DNA of 64,000 nucleotides, from NCBI RefSeq assembly GCF_004214795.1, contig NZ_CP035928.1, positions 1 to 64,000 on the forward strand. The letters run 5' to 3'. Under the pieces are notes generated by a model. That model saw only the letters and a list, made by a program, of their open reading frames with translations. It was not told the origin of the DNA and ran no database searches. This document shows, piece by piece, positions 26,674 to 35,678 of the stretch. Position numbers and translations under genes: made by a program. The first letter of the stretch is position 1. Each line of letters opens with the position of its first letter. The stretch comes from Malaciobacter pacificus. GTDB taxonomy: Bacteria > Campylobacterota > Campylobacteria > Campylobacterales > Arcobacteraceae.

Positions 26674-27504
26674 CTAACTTAGTTTCATATCTTTTAAATA
26701 CTGCGCAATTTTTGGAATGGAATCTTTTCTACAAACTAAACATGTTGGAATATTAGCTTCATCTTTTGGTAATACTGTAACTTTTATATCATTTTCATAA
26801 CCAATTGATTTTACAATACTTGTTGGAAGTAAGCTTTTACCCATACCAACTTTAATACATGAAAGAATAGTTTCTAAACTACCAAATGATAATGCTTTTT
26901 CAATATGAATATTTTTTTGTTTATAATAGTTTTTTAAAAACTCATCATAAACACAACCCTCTTTAAAAGTCAAAGTTACATTTGGAACATTTTGAGTTTT
27001 TGGCTCTAAAATTGCTATCTCCTCTTCTATTTTTTTTAAAACCATTAACTTATCACTTTTAGGCTCGCCACTAATAAAAGCTATATCAACTTGATAATCA
27101 AGTATAAGTTCGGTGATACTTTTTGTAGTTCCAGTAAAAAGCTCAAGTTGCATATTTGGAAAGTCTTCATGAAGTTTTATTAAAAATGGAGAGATTCTAA
27201 CACTTGCATTGCACTCTGTTGAGCCAACTTTCAAATGTGTTACCTCATCATTTTTAGTGATATCATTTATGGCATCTTCCATTTTTTTTACAATTTCTAT
27301 AGCTTTTGGATAAAACCTTTCACCATTTGAAGTTAGAATCACTCCCTTTGGAACTCTATGAAATAGTTCTAAATCCAAAGTTTTTTCTAACTGTTTTATT
27401 CTAGAAGTTACATTTGATTGGGCACATTTTAACTCATTTGCTGCAAGTGAAATACTATTTTTATTTGCAACTGTTATAAAAACTTTTAAAAGATTTAAAT
27501 CCAT
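26674..27504 (-). CDS. LysR-family transcriptional regulator
   Basis: The 276-residue protein has an N-terminal winged helix (LNLLKVFITVANKNSISLAANELKCAQSNVTSRIKQLE) and a C-terminal substrate-binding-like effector domain (about 90-270). I chose the ATG at 27504 because AAGGA lies 8 bp upstream; an ATG at 27531 is possible but lacks such a site. It is divergent from an MFS permease gene and probably regulates it. Confidence 0.9.
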   Translation of the reverse strand: MDLNLLKVFITVANKNSISLAANELKCAQSNVTSRIKQLEKTLDLELFHRVPKGVILTSNGERFYPKAIEIVKKMEDAINDITKNDEVTHLKVGSTECNASVRISPFLIKLHEDFPNMQLELFTGTTKSITELILDYQVDIAFISGEPKSDKLMVLKKIEEEIAILEPKTQNVPNVTLTFKEGCVYDEFLKNYYKQKNIHIEKALSFGSLETILSCIKVGMGKSLLPTSIVKSIGYENDIKVTVLPKDEANIPTCLVCRKDSIPKIAQYLKDMKLS

Positions 27505-27606
27505 ATCATTATTCCTTATATCACATATCATTATTGATTATTTGACACTCAATAACTTTTAGTGATATGATAACACATATTAAGAAAAATTTGAAGGTTT
27601 AAAAAA

Positions 27607-28791
27607 ATGATAAATAGATTAATGGATAGAGAGGATAATATATCTATTATTATAGCTGGAATGTTTGCAGTGATTATAGGACTTGGTGTTGCAAGATTTG
27701 CTTTTACTTCGCTTCTTCCTTCGATGCTTAGCGATTATTTAACTATTACATTTGCAGGGGTTTTAGCATCACTAAATTTTGCAGGATATTTAAGTGGTTC
27801 TATTCTTTCTATTTTTATAAAAGATATAAACCAAAAAGTATTACTTTTTAGAGGTGGTATTATTCTAGCAATTTTTTCAACTATTGTTTTGGCTTATTCT
27901 ACAAATGATACAGTTTGGGTAATAGCTAGAGTTATCGCTGGATTTGCAGGAGCTATGGCTTTTGTAGTTGGTTCCGCAATTGTTATGATGAAGTTAAAAA
28001 TGCAAAGCAAAACAAAAGCTATGGGAATACACTTTAGTGGTATTGGTTTTTCTATTTTAACAACAGATTTAATAAGTAGATATGTTTTAAGTTCAAATGG
28101 TACTTGGCAAGACTCTTGGGTTGTTCTTACATTTTTTGCAGCTGTTTTATCATTATACTCTATGTATATTTTATCATTTGACAAAAAAGTAAATCAAAAT
28201 ACAGTAAAACACAAATTTGATACTAAAATTTTCACTCCCTTTGTAATAATTTTGATTATGGCTTATTTTGCTGAAGGTGTTGGATTTGTAGTTCAAGCAA
28301 CATTCTTACCAGATATTATAAATAATCTTCCAGGCTTAGAAGGTTATGGAAATTTAACTTGGACATTAGTAGGACTTGCTGGAATTCCATCTTGTATTAT
28401 ATGGATGAGGTTAGCACATAAATACGGAAGTGTTAATATTATAATTATTGCCCTATTTTTACAGATGATTGGTATTTTAATTCCAACATTTACAAATAAT
28501 TTATATTTAAACTTTTTAAGTGGAATTTTTTATGGTGGAACATTTGTAGGACTTGTTGCTCTATTTATGAATCTTGGAGGTCAGCTTGCAAAACATAATC
28601 CTGTAGTATTAATGGGTGCATTAACAACTTCATATGGAATTGGTCAAGTTATAGCACCACTTTATAGCGTATATTTTATTGACCTATATGGTAATTATGA
28701 TTATGCACTTTATTTAACAGCATTTATAGTTTTAGGTGGTATTTTACTTCTTTTATTTGCTAAAAGATTTCAAACTGATAAGAGCTTATAA
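27607..28791 (+). CDS. YbfB/YjiJ-family MFS transporter
   Basis: A 394-residue major facilitator with about 12 transmembrane helices. The start GLGVARFAFTSLLPSML (residues 25-41) and the RVIAGFAGAMAFVVGSA segment in helix 4 are typical of the YbfB/YjiJ group. The substrate is unknown. The divergent LysR gene (about 100 bp away) is the likely regulator. Confidence 0.9.
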   Translation: MINRLMDREDNISIIIAGMFAVIIGLGVARFAFTSLLPSMLSDYLTITFAGVLASLNFAGYLSGSILSIFIKDINQKVLLFRGGIILAIFSTIVLAYSTNDTVWVIARVIAGFAGAMAFVVGSAIVMMKLKMQSKTKAMGIHFSGIGFSILTTDLISRYVLSSNGTWQDSWVVLTFFAAVLSLYSMYILSFDKKVNQNTVKHKFDTKIFTPFVIILIMAYFAEGVGFVVQATFLPDIINNLPGLEGYGNLTWTLVGLAGIPSCIIWMRLAHKYGSVNIIIIALFLQMIGILIPTFTNNLYLNFLSGIFYGGTFVGLVALFMNLGGQLAKHNPVVLMGALTTSYGIGQVIAPLYSVYFIDLYGNYDYALYLTAFIVLGGILLLLFAKRFQTDKSL

Positions 28792-28840
28792 TAAATTGTA
28801 ATATAATTGTTATAAGTTTTATTAGTTAAAAAGAGATAAT

Positions 28841-29504
28841 ATGAATATAGTAATAATAGGCGGTGGAATAGCCGCTGTTTACTTTGCAAATACTATATTA
28901 TTAAAAGATGATTCAGTTGAAATAGTTATGCTTAGTAATGAAAAACATCCCCCTTATGATAGAGTCTATTTATGTAATTTAATAGATGGAAATGATAATA
29001 CAAATTCAATAGAACTTGAACTAAATAGTAAAGTACAACTAAAATTAAATCAAAATATAGAATCAATTGATAATCAAAATAAAATTATTACATCTAATAA
29101 TGAAGTATACAGTTATGATAAGTTAGTTATAGCAACTGGCTCTACTCCAATAAGTTTACTTGATTCTAGTATAAAAAATAGCGCAGTATTTAGAAGTATT
29201 GATGATTGTGAAAAAATTAAAAGCTATTATGAAAATAGTAATATAGTTTTAGTAGGAAGTGGACCTATATCTTTAGAGCTACTTGAAACTCTAAATAGTT
29301 TAGATTTAAAACAAAATATTACGCTGCTTATTAGAAGTAATTATTTATATAGCAAATATCTAAGTAGTAACTCTATAAAAATTATTGAAGATGTACTAAA
29401 AGAGAATAAAAACCTTACTATCTCATATAATGATGAAATAGATATACAAAATAGTGAAATAGTAGATAATGAGATAAAAGTTTTAAAAACAAAAAAACTA
29501 AGTG
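28841..29504 (+). pseudogene. 5' fragment of FAD reductase-BFD-hydrogenase small subunit fusion
   Basis: About 221 codons remain of the N-terminal FAD/NAD(P)H oxidoreductase domain, related to the NirB-type reductase. It has VIIGGGIAAVYFAN at the start, KLVIATGSTPI near residue 96 and the second nucleotide site VLVGSGPISLELLETL near residue 137. The frame then enters the IS3-family element and stops at 29512. The remainder continues at 32366 in the correct frame, but roughly 40-60 codons of the reductase domain seem to be missing. RBS: AAAGAGATAAT. Confidence 0.9.
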
Positions 29505-29542
29505 TGGAATGACCCCGAAAGTGTAGACAGTTTTTTAATCAG

Positions 29543-29710
29543 TTAACACCTAATGTTTGTAAGACTTTCATTGTATCTTTTCTCAAATTCATTTGGACTT
29601 ATAAAACCTAAATAACTATGCCTTCTTTTTGAATTGTAAAACATCTCTATATACTCAAATGTTTTATCTTTTGCCTCTTGTCTTGTTCTAAATATATTTT
29701 TCCTAACTAA
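29543..29710 (-). pseudogene. 3' fragment of IS3-family orfB transposase
   Basis: The fragment encodes LVRKNIFRTRQEAKDKTFEY then IEMFYNSKRRHSYLGF and SPNEFEKRYN, the C-terminal end of an IS3-type orfB, to the stop at 29543. Excising the IS4-type element and one TTAGTTA copy joins FKRE to LVRKN in frame, giving a complete orfB. It cannot be expressed as a transposase now. Confidence 0.9.
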
Positions 29711-31274
29711 CTTAACTTTCGCACCTAAAACCAAGCAATTTTCCAGTCACATCTCTTAATAGATCAATGATAGCTGTAAAATCCTCATTTCTATTGACAA
29801 CTTCTTCAATTTTTGCAATCTCATCTAAAATAGCTAAAAATGCTTGCATAGCTATTGCTAGAGTATGAAGTTCACATTCTAAATCTTTAAACAATCCACC
29901 AATTGTTTTAGGTTCATTGCTGATACGATTTATATAGCTAACAACATTGTATGTAAAAAAAGATAGTGTAATTCTGGCTATCAAAGCTTCATAGATTCGA
30001 TTCTCTTCTTTTCCGAATCCAAAGTGTTCACGAAGTTCTTTATACCCTTGTTCTATATCCCATCGTCTTTTATAAATATCTATAATCTCTTCATCACTAA
30101 GTATAAGATTGGTTGATACGATTGGTATTAAATTCTCTTTTGTTTTTATAAAAACAATTTTTAATTTACCAGCTTTTTTATGTTCAACTATGGTTGAAAA
30201 ATACTCAAACTTTATCTTTTTGCCATATTGACCCATCTTGATAGATTTAAGCTTTTTAAATTTGTTATAGATGCCATCAAGGGTCTTTTTCTCTCCTGTA
30301 AAATTCCATATCCTGTCATTGTTTACCATTCTTGAAATGACTTGCAATCCAAGTTCATTCATAGTTTCTATAAATACAGGTTTAGAATACCAGCTATCTA
30401 CAAGCAGATAATCTGCATATATACCACTAGCTACTGCTCTTTTAATCATCTCTATAGCAATTTGTGATTTCCCTTTTAAGCTTTCCAATCTTCGCTTATG
30501 TGCATTGGTTCGATGATCAATAATATTTGTAAACTCTTCTATCTTTACCCTTGCATAACTGTTCATAGCAATTGCAAAGTCCAACATAAAATTTGAATAA
30601 CCATCACTATAGTTTAGTGATACAACATTTACACCTCTGATTTTTCTCTTTGCTTTATTGCTCCAAAGGTTGTCACAACTTCCCTCTATATTTTTACCAA
30701 CTTTATCTTCAACAGTATCATCAAGTATAAGAACTCTTACTAGCTTTGAATCTTGCACTTTATGAAGTAGTGATAAGATCTTTAAAGAACTAAGAGATAA
30801 TAGTTTTCTCCAATTATAAGAAGTATTGGAAAGTAATCGATAATATACATCTTTTTTGAAACTATCATTACTTTGATCCATAAAGGTTGATATTTTTTTA
30901 TTCATAACCAGCATATATACAAAATGTAATACAACCATATGAACAGCAACTCCCTCTTTTTTAGAAAAATTGCTCTTGGTTAAAATAGTTTTCATATTTA
31001 ACAAACGTAATGTTTCATAGATTGGATTTTTTAACTTATCGTTTATAATACCGATGATCTTGGATTCTATCTGCATTCTTACCCTTTAATATAATAGATA
31101 TTATAGCTAAAAGTGCCTATTTAAGGGCTTTATTGAGAGTTCAAAATAGAAAAATATCATAGAAAAACAACTAAATTATTTTTATGTCAACAAGGATAAG
31201 ATTATTAACTAAAGGAGTAATGTTTTAGGGAGATTTAGCTACAATTTTAATCAATTTAACGTGCGAAAGTTAAG
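29711..31274. mobile_element. IS4-family insertion sequence nested in the IS3-family element
   Basis: This 1564-bp element has perfect 14-bp terminal inverted repeats, CTTAACTTTCGCAC (29711-29724) and its complement (31261-31274). It is flanked by a 7-bp direct duplication, TAACTAA (29704-29710 and 31275-31281). Precise removal restores the orfB frame, so this is the younger of the two insertions. Confidence 0.95.
29712..31076 (-). CDS. IS4-family DDE transposase
   Basis: The 454-residue transposase looks complete. It has an N-terminal helical region, the first catalytic Asp in VLILDDTVEDKVGKNIEG near residue 118, the second in DYLLVDSWYSKP near residue 224, and the YREK-like DIYKRRWDIEQGYKELREHFG near residues 335-355 containing the catalytic Glu. 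The TAA stop codon lies inside the terminal inverted repeat. About 185 bp precede the start inside the element. The length and 7-bp duplication fit an IS4 subgroup. Confidence 0.93.
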   Translation of the reverse strand: MQIESKIIGIINDKLKNPIYETLRLLNMKTILTKSNFSKKEGVAVHMVVLHFVYMLVMNKKISTFMDQSNDSFKKDVYYRLLSNTSYNWRKLLSLSSLKILSLLHKVQDSKLVRVLILDDTVEDKVGKNIEGSCDNLWSNKAKRKIRGVNVVSLNYSDGYSNFMLDFAIAMNSYARVKIEEFTNIIDHRTNAHKRRLESLKGKSQIAIEMIKRAVASGIYADYLLVDSWYSKPVFIETMNELGLQVISRMVNNDRIWNFTGEKKTLDGIYNKFKKLKSIKMGQYGKKIKFEYFSTIVEHKKAGKLKIVFIKTKENLIPIVSTNLILSDEEIIDIYKRRWDIEQGYKELREHFGFGKEENRIYEALIARITLSFFTYNVVSYINRISNEPKTIGGLFKDLECELHTLAIAMQAFLAILDEIAKIEEVVNRNEDFTAIIDLLRDVTGKLLGFRCES

Positions 31275-31281
31275 TAACTAA

Positions 31282-31989
31282 TTCTCTTTTAAATGTCTTA
31301 AAAAAACTTTCTGCTACTGCATTATCATAACAATTACCTCTTCGACTCATACTTGGAGTTATCTTGTGATATTTTAAAAATGTTTTATAACCATAAGAAC
31401 TATATTGACTTCCTTGATCTGAATGTAATATTACTCCTGTATCAGGAATTCTATAAGTTGCTTTATTTAAAGCATTTAAAAGTAGTTGTGTGGTTTGTCG
31501 ATGAGAAGTTTCCCATCCTATAATCTTTCTTGAAAATAGATCTAAGACTATTGCTAAATATAACCATCCTTCATGAGTTCTAATATAAGTTATATCACTA
31601 ACCCATGATTCATTTGGAGTATTTGTTATAAAACATTGTTTTAAGTGGTTTGGGTGGGCGTTATGAATGGAACCAGCTTTATATTTAGGTTTTCTTCTAT
31701 AGTTACCAATTCCACATATTTTAGCCTCTTTCATGAGTCTTGCAACTCTTTTTTTATTCACATGAATATTTAAAGCTTTTAAGTCTTTATGTATATTTCT
31801 ATATCCATATATTCCATTTGATTCTTTATATGCTTTTTTTATTTCAAGAAGTAGTTTTTCATTTTCTAACTGTAAATTTGATATTGGTTGTTTTAACCAT
31901 TTATAATACCCACTTGGATGAACTTTTAATACAGAACACATTCTTCTTATATTGAAGTGTGTTCTATATTCTTTAATAAACGCGTACTT
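31282..31989 (-). pseudogene. 5' part of IS3-family orfB transposase
   Basis: OrfB reads from the orfA frameshift into KYAFIKEYRTHFNIRRMCSV, then the first ATG-initiated part. It keeps the DDE integrase core: WVSDITYIRT, VILHSDQGSQYSS, and the Glu in DNAVAESFFKTFKRE. It is cut at codon RELV by the nested IS and stops after RELVT. The remainder lies at 29543-29710. All three catalytic residues are upstream of the cut, but the C-terminal end is lost. Confidence 0.9.
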
Positions 31990-32273
31990 TAATTTGGGTT
32001 GCTTGCAAAGTACGCTGCGGCCTTTTTTAGTATATCTCTTTCTTCTGTTACCCTTTTTAGCTCTTTTTGTAATCTTTTAATTTCGTCTTGTGCTTCTTGG
32101 GAAACTTTTGCTTCAAATTCTGCTTGTGGTGATTTATATTTTCTTATCCAATTTCTAAGTGAGTCAGGGTGCATGCCTAATCTTTTAGCTGTTTCAATAA
32201 CTCCATAACCATTTTCTACAACTTGTTTTACTGCATCTCTTCTAAATTCATCACTATAATCTCTTCTTGCCAT
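31989..32273 (-). CDS. IS3-family orfA (HTH protein)
   Basis: The 94-residue OrfA has the HTH_Tnp_1 start RRDYSDEFRRDAVKQVVENG with GVIETAKRLGMHPDSLRNWI, and a leucine-zipper-like helix (EEIKRLQKELKRVTEERDIL-type). A slippery heptamer A-AAA-AAG lies at 32022-32028 on the minus strand; a -1 shift there opens directly into the orfB frame, the normal IS3 way to make OrfAB. Confidence 0.93.
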   Translation of the reverse strand: MARRDYSDEFRRDAVKQVVENGYGVIETAKRLGMHPDSLRNWIRKYKSPQAEFEAKVSQEAQDEIKRLQKELKRVTEERDILKKAAAYFASNPN

Positions 32274-32365
32274 TTTTTAATTCCTTTAACGATTAAACAA
32301 TTTTCTCCAAATTGTTTTGTTAATTAACTGAATTAAATGGTGTCTACTTTATAGGGGTCATTCCA

Positions 32366-34012
32366 GCTGAAGATATATATGCTATTGGTGAGTGTGCGCA
32401 AGTTGAAAAGTATAATTTCACAGCAGGTCATGTAAAGCAGTGTTCAAATCAAGCTAATATTGCAATATCCCATATACTAAATGATGAATTAATGCCTTAT
32501 GAATTAGAAGTAACAGTCGATATGCTTAAATCAAAAGGTTTTGAGCTTGTAGAAATCTCATCACCAAACTTTGATAGTAAGTTTGAAAAGATAGTAATAG
32601 AATCATTAGAAAATAAAAGAGTTGATGAATACTTTATAAAAGATGATAAATTAGTAAAGTTTTTAGGTGTTAATTCAAATATTGATACAGGGTATATAGA
32701 AGAGCTTATAATAAAAGGTGAAAATATAGATGTAAGCTATCTATATGAAAATAGACAATTAGGTCAAAGAGGTAGACTTATTTGTGCTTGTGAGCATACT
32801 TATGAAAAAGATTTAGAAGATTTAGTCGCAAATTGTGGTATTGATTCTTTTGCTTCTTTAAAAGAGTATTCTCAAGCAGGACGTGTTTGTGGTAGATGTA
32901 AAAATGATGTTGTAAAAGTTATTGAAGCTTCACAAAGTTTAACTTGTCCTACAATCAAAAGAAAAACACCTGAAGATATACAAAGAGAAAAAGAGATTGA
33001 AGTTGCTAAAAAAAGAGTTGAGAAGTTCAAAAGATTACATCCTAAAAATAAACTTGATGAGAATAACCTAGAAGCTGCTTTAAAAATGATAGATGTGGCA
33101 AAAGATGAGGTAAACAGTTGGGTTTCAATGGTAACAGCTAGTATGCAACTTCACCCCTCTTTTGAAAGTGTAGTAGAAGATGGGGTGAAAAACTTAAATA
33201 AAATTCCTATTATATGGCTAGAGCTTGCGGATTGTAGTGGAAATAGTGAAGCTTTTATAAAATCAGCAAATCCTGCAATTGAAGATTTAATATTTGATTA
33301 TATTTCACTTGATTATCATGAATTACTTATGAGTTCTAGTGGTGATTTTAGTGAATCAATTTTAGAAGATATTATAGAAAACTCTAAAGGTAAATATATC
33401 TTAATAGTAGAAGGAGCAATTCCTCTAGGACTTGATGGTAAATTTTTAAGAATAGGCCCAAAAGGTCAAACAGGACTTGAACTTTTAAAAAATTGTGCCA
33501 AAGATGCAGCACTTGTTTTAGCAGTTGGAAGTTGCGCTTATGATGGTGGAGTAGTTGCTGCTAAGCCAAACCCAACAGGTGCAGTTGGTGTAGCCCAAGC
33601 ACTTAATAGAGATGATATTATAAATCTTCCTGGATGTCCTACTAATCCTATAAATATAGTTGGAACTTTACTATCTTATATGATGTTTGAAGAGTTACCT
33701 GCACTTGATAAACAAAATCGTCCATTATGGGCTTATTCTCAAAGAGTTCATGATAATTGTGAGAGACGTGGACATTATGAACTTGGAGAGTTTGTAGAGC
33801 AATGGGGAGATGAAGGAGCTAAGAATGGATGGTGTTTATTTCAAATGGGATGTAAAGGTCCTTATGCAAATGTAAACTGTCCTTTAGCAAAATTTAATGA
33901 AGGCACTTCTTGGCCAGTTCAAGCTGGTCATGGTTGTATGGCTTGTACAGAGATAAACTTTATAGATAAGTTTGCAAATGAAAGAGTTTATATAAAAGAA
34001 GATGAGGATTAA
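32366..34012 (+). pseudogene. 3' part of fusion: reductase end, BFD [2Fe-2S] domain, [NiFe]-hydrogenase small subunit
   Basis: The open frame runs from the IS border: AEDIYAIGECAQVEKYNF is the end of the FAD domain, then a reductase C-terminal segment, a BFD-type [2Fe-2S] site (ICACEHT and GRVCGRC), a helical linker, and a hydrogenase small subunit from about 33200. The small subunit has GSCAYDGG, LPGCPTNP, VHDNCERR, CLFQMGCKGP, NCPLAKFN and GHGCMACTE, but CSGN instead of CTGC at the proximal cluster. There is no Tat signal, so the enzyme was cytoplasmic. The first internal ATG (32492) has no ribosome site; expression is doubtful. Confidence 0.88.
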
Positions 34013-34016
34013 TAAA

Positions 34017-35678
34017 ATGAAAAAGCTAGTTATTGATCCAATAACAAGAATTGAAGGTCATTTAAGAGTTGAAGTTGAAGTAGATGAACAAAATATTGTT
34101 AGAGAAGCATATGCTAGTGGGCAGTTGTTTCGTGGACTTGAAATTATTTTACAAGATAGAGATCCTAGAGATGTAGGCTTAATTGCTGGTCGTATTTGTG
34201 GTGTTTGTACAAATTCACATTTTAGAGCAAGTGTGAGTGCCGTTGAAAATGCTTATGATATAAAAGTTCCTAAAAATGCCCAAATAATTAGAGACTTAAT
34301 GAGTATGGCTTTGTTTATTCAAGATCATGTTGTACACTTTTATCAGTTACATTTGCTTGATTTTGTAGATGTTACTAAAGCTTTAGAAGCTGATGTAAAA
34401 CAAACTTCAAAAGAAGCACATAAGTATAGTTCTCATCCCTTTAGAAATTCGCACTCCCATTATGAAACTATTTTACAAAAGTTAAAAAACTTTATTGATG
34501 CGGGAAAATTAGGACCTTTTAATAGTAACTATTTTGGTCATAGTGATTATAAGCTAAGTAGTGAAGAAAACTTGATTTTACTATCTCACTATTTTGAAGC
34601 ATTAACTTTTCAAACAAAAATATCAAAAGCTATAGCTATTTTTGGTGGAAAAACACCCCACCCTCAATCAATAGTTGTTGGTGGAGTTACAAGTGTAGCT
34701 GATATGATAAATCCCCAAAGATTAAATGACTTTTTATTTGTTATAAAAGAAGCAAGTGAGTTTATAAATAGAGCCTATATCCCTGATATGAAGCTTTTAA
34801 CAATAGCTTACAAGGATGAAATAAAAGAAAAAGTAGGAAAAACTTTAGGAAACTATTTGTGTGTCGGTGGATATGAAATCTCTAGTGATAAAAAACTATT
34901 TTCAAGTGGTGTTATTTTTAATAATAAGCTTGAAGATATAAAAGAGTTTGATAGTTCCAAAATTACAGAGTTAGTTCAAAGAGCTTGGTATGATGATGAA
35001 AATCCACAAGAGCCATTTTATACAGATTTAAATGATGATGGAACACTAAAGACAAGTAAAGAAAATGATAAATACTCTTGGATAAAAGCACCTAGATATG
35101 AAAATATGACTATGGAAACAGGTCCAATTGCAAGGATTTTTATTAGTTATAAAAAGAATGATACAGCAATAAATAGTTTTGTTGATGATTTTTTAAAAAG
35201 TGTTGATTTAAAATTAGAAGATTTGAATTGTACTATTGGAAGAAATATAGCAAGGGCAATTGAAAGCCAATATATTTGTGAATATATCTTTAAATTGATG
35301 TCAAATTTAATTCAAAATATCAAGTATGACCATACTGAGACTTTTAGTGCTTATAAATTTGAAGAGATGAAAAAAGATACAAGTGATAGTTGCTTTTTAG
35401 AAGTTCCAAGGGGTGTTTTACTTCATAGTGTTAATATAAAAGACTCAAAAGTAAAAAACTATCAAGTAATAGCTCCAACAACATGGAATGCAACTCCTAA
35501 AAATTATGATGGAATAAGAGGTGCATATGAAGAAGCTTTAATAGGTCTAAAAATTGAAGATTTATCAAAGCCACTTGAGGTTTTAAAAGTTATTCACTCT
35601 TTTGACCCTTGTTTAGCTTGTGCAGTACATATTATAGATACTAAAGGTAAAAATTTATCAAGATTCAAATTGAGCTAA
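34017..35678 (+). CDS. [NiFe]-hydrogenase large subunit
   Basis: The 553-residue protein has both nickel-binding motifs: GRICGVCTNSHF near residue 61 and DPCLACAVH near the C-terminus. It keeps a 15-residue C-terminal extension after the His, which a maturation endopeptidase would remove. The start VIDPITRIEGHLRVEVE is typical. I chose the ATG at 34017 with GAGG upstream, rather than an in-frame start that would overlap the small subunit. Its partner gene is broken, so the enzyme is probably not made as a functional pair. No hyp or protease genes are in the window. Confidence 0.94.
   Translation: MKKLVIDPITRIEGHLRVEVEVDEQNIVREAYASGQLFRGLEIILQDRDPRDVGLIAGRICGVCTNSHFRASVSAVENAYDIKVPKNAQIIRDLMSMALFIQDHVVHFYQLHLLDFVDVTKALEADVKQTSKEAHKYSSHPFRNSHSHYETILQKLKNFIDAGKLGPFNSNYFGHSDYKLSSEENLILLSHYFEALTFQTKISKAIAIFGGKTPHPQSIVVGGVTSVADMINPQRLNDFLFVIKEASEFINRAYIPDMKLLTIAYKDEIKEKVGKTLGNYLCVGGYEISSDKKLFSSGVIFNNKLEDIKEFDSSKITELVQRAWYDDENPQEPFYTDLNDDGTLKTSKENDKYSWIKAPRYENMTMETGPIARIFISYKKNDTAINSFVDDFLKSVDLKLEDLNCTIGRNIARAIESQYICEYIFKLMSNLIQNIKYDHTETFSAYKFEEMKKDTSDSCFLEVPRGVLLHSVNIKDSKVKNYQVIAPTTWNATPKNYDGIRGAYEEALIGLKIEDLSKPLEVLKVIHSFDPCLACAVHIIDTKGKNLSRFKLS

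Larger units (their letters stand above)
29505..32365. mobile_element. IS3-family insertion sequence, itself interrupted
   Basis: Its ends are inverted repeats starting TGGAATGACCCC (29505-29516; complement at 32354-32365), extending to AAGTGTAGACA/AAAGTAGACAC with mismatches. Without the nested IS4-type element and its duplication it is about 1290 bp, normal for IS3. It carries orfA and a broken orfB on the minus strand. No 3-4 bp target duplication is seen, consistent with a deletion of the adjacent host gene. Confidence 0.92.

Noticed and set aside
29505-29512. The flavoprotein frame 28841-29512 as a complete 223-aa gene
   Set aside because: Its last codons and stop lie in the IS inverted repeat, and the missing part of the domain continues beyond the IS at 32366.
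35658-35678. The 21-bp convergent overlap between the hydrogenase large-subunit gene and the pseudouridine synthase gene as an error
   Set aside because: Both C-termini look normal, so a real overlap is more likely than a frameshift.
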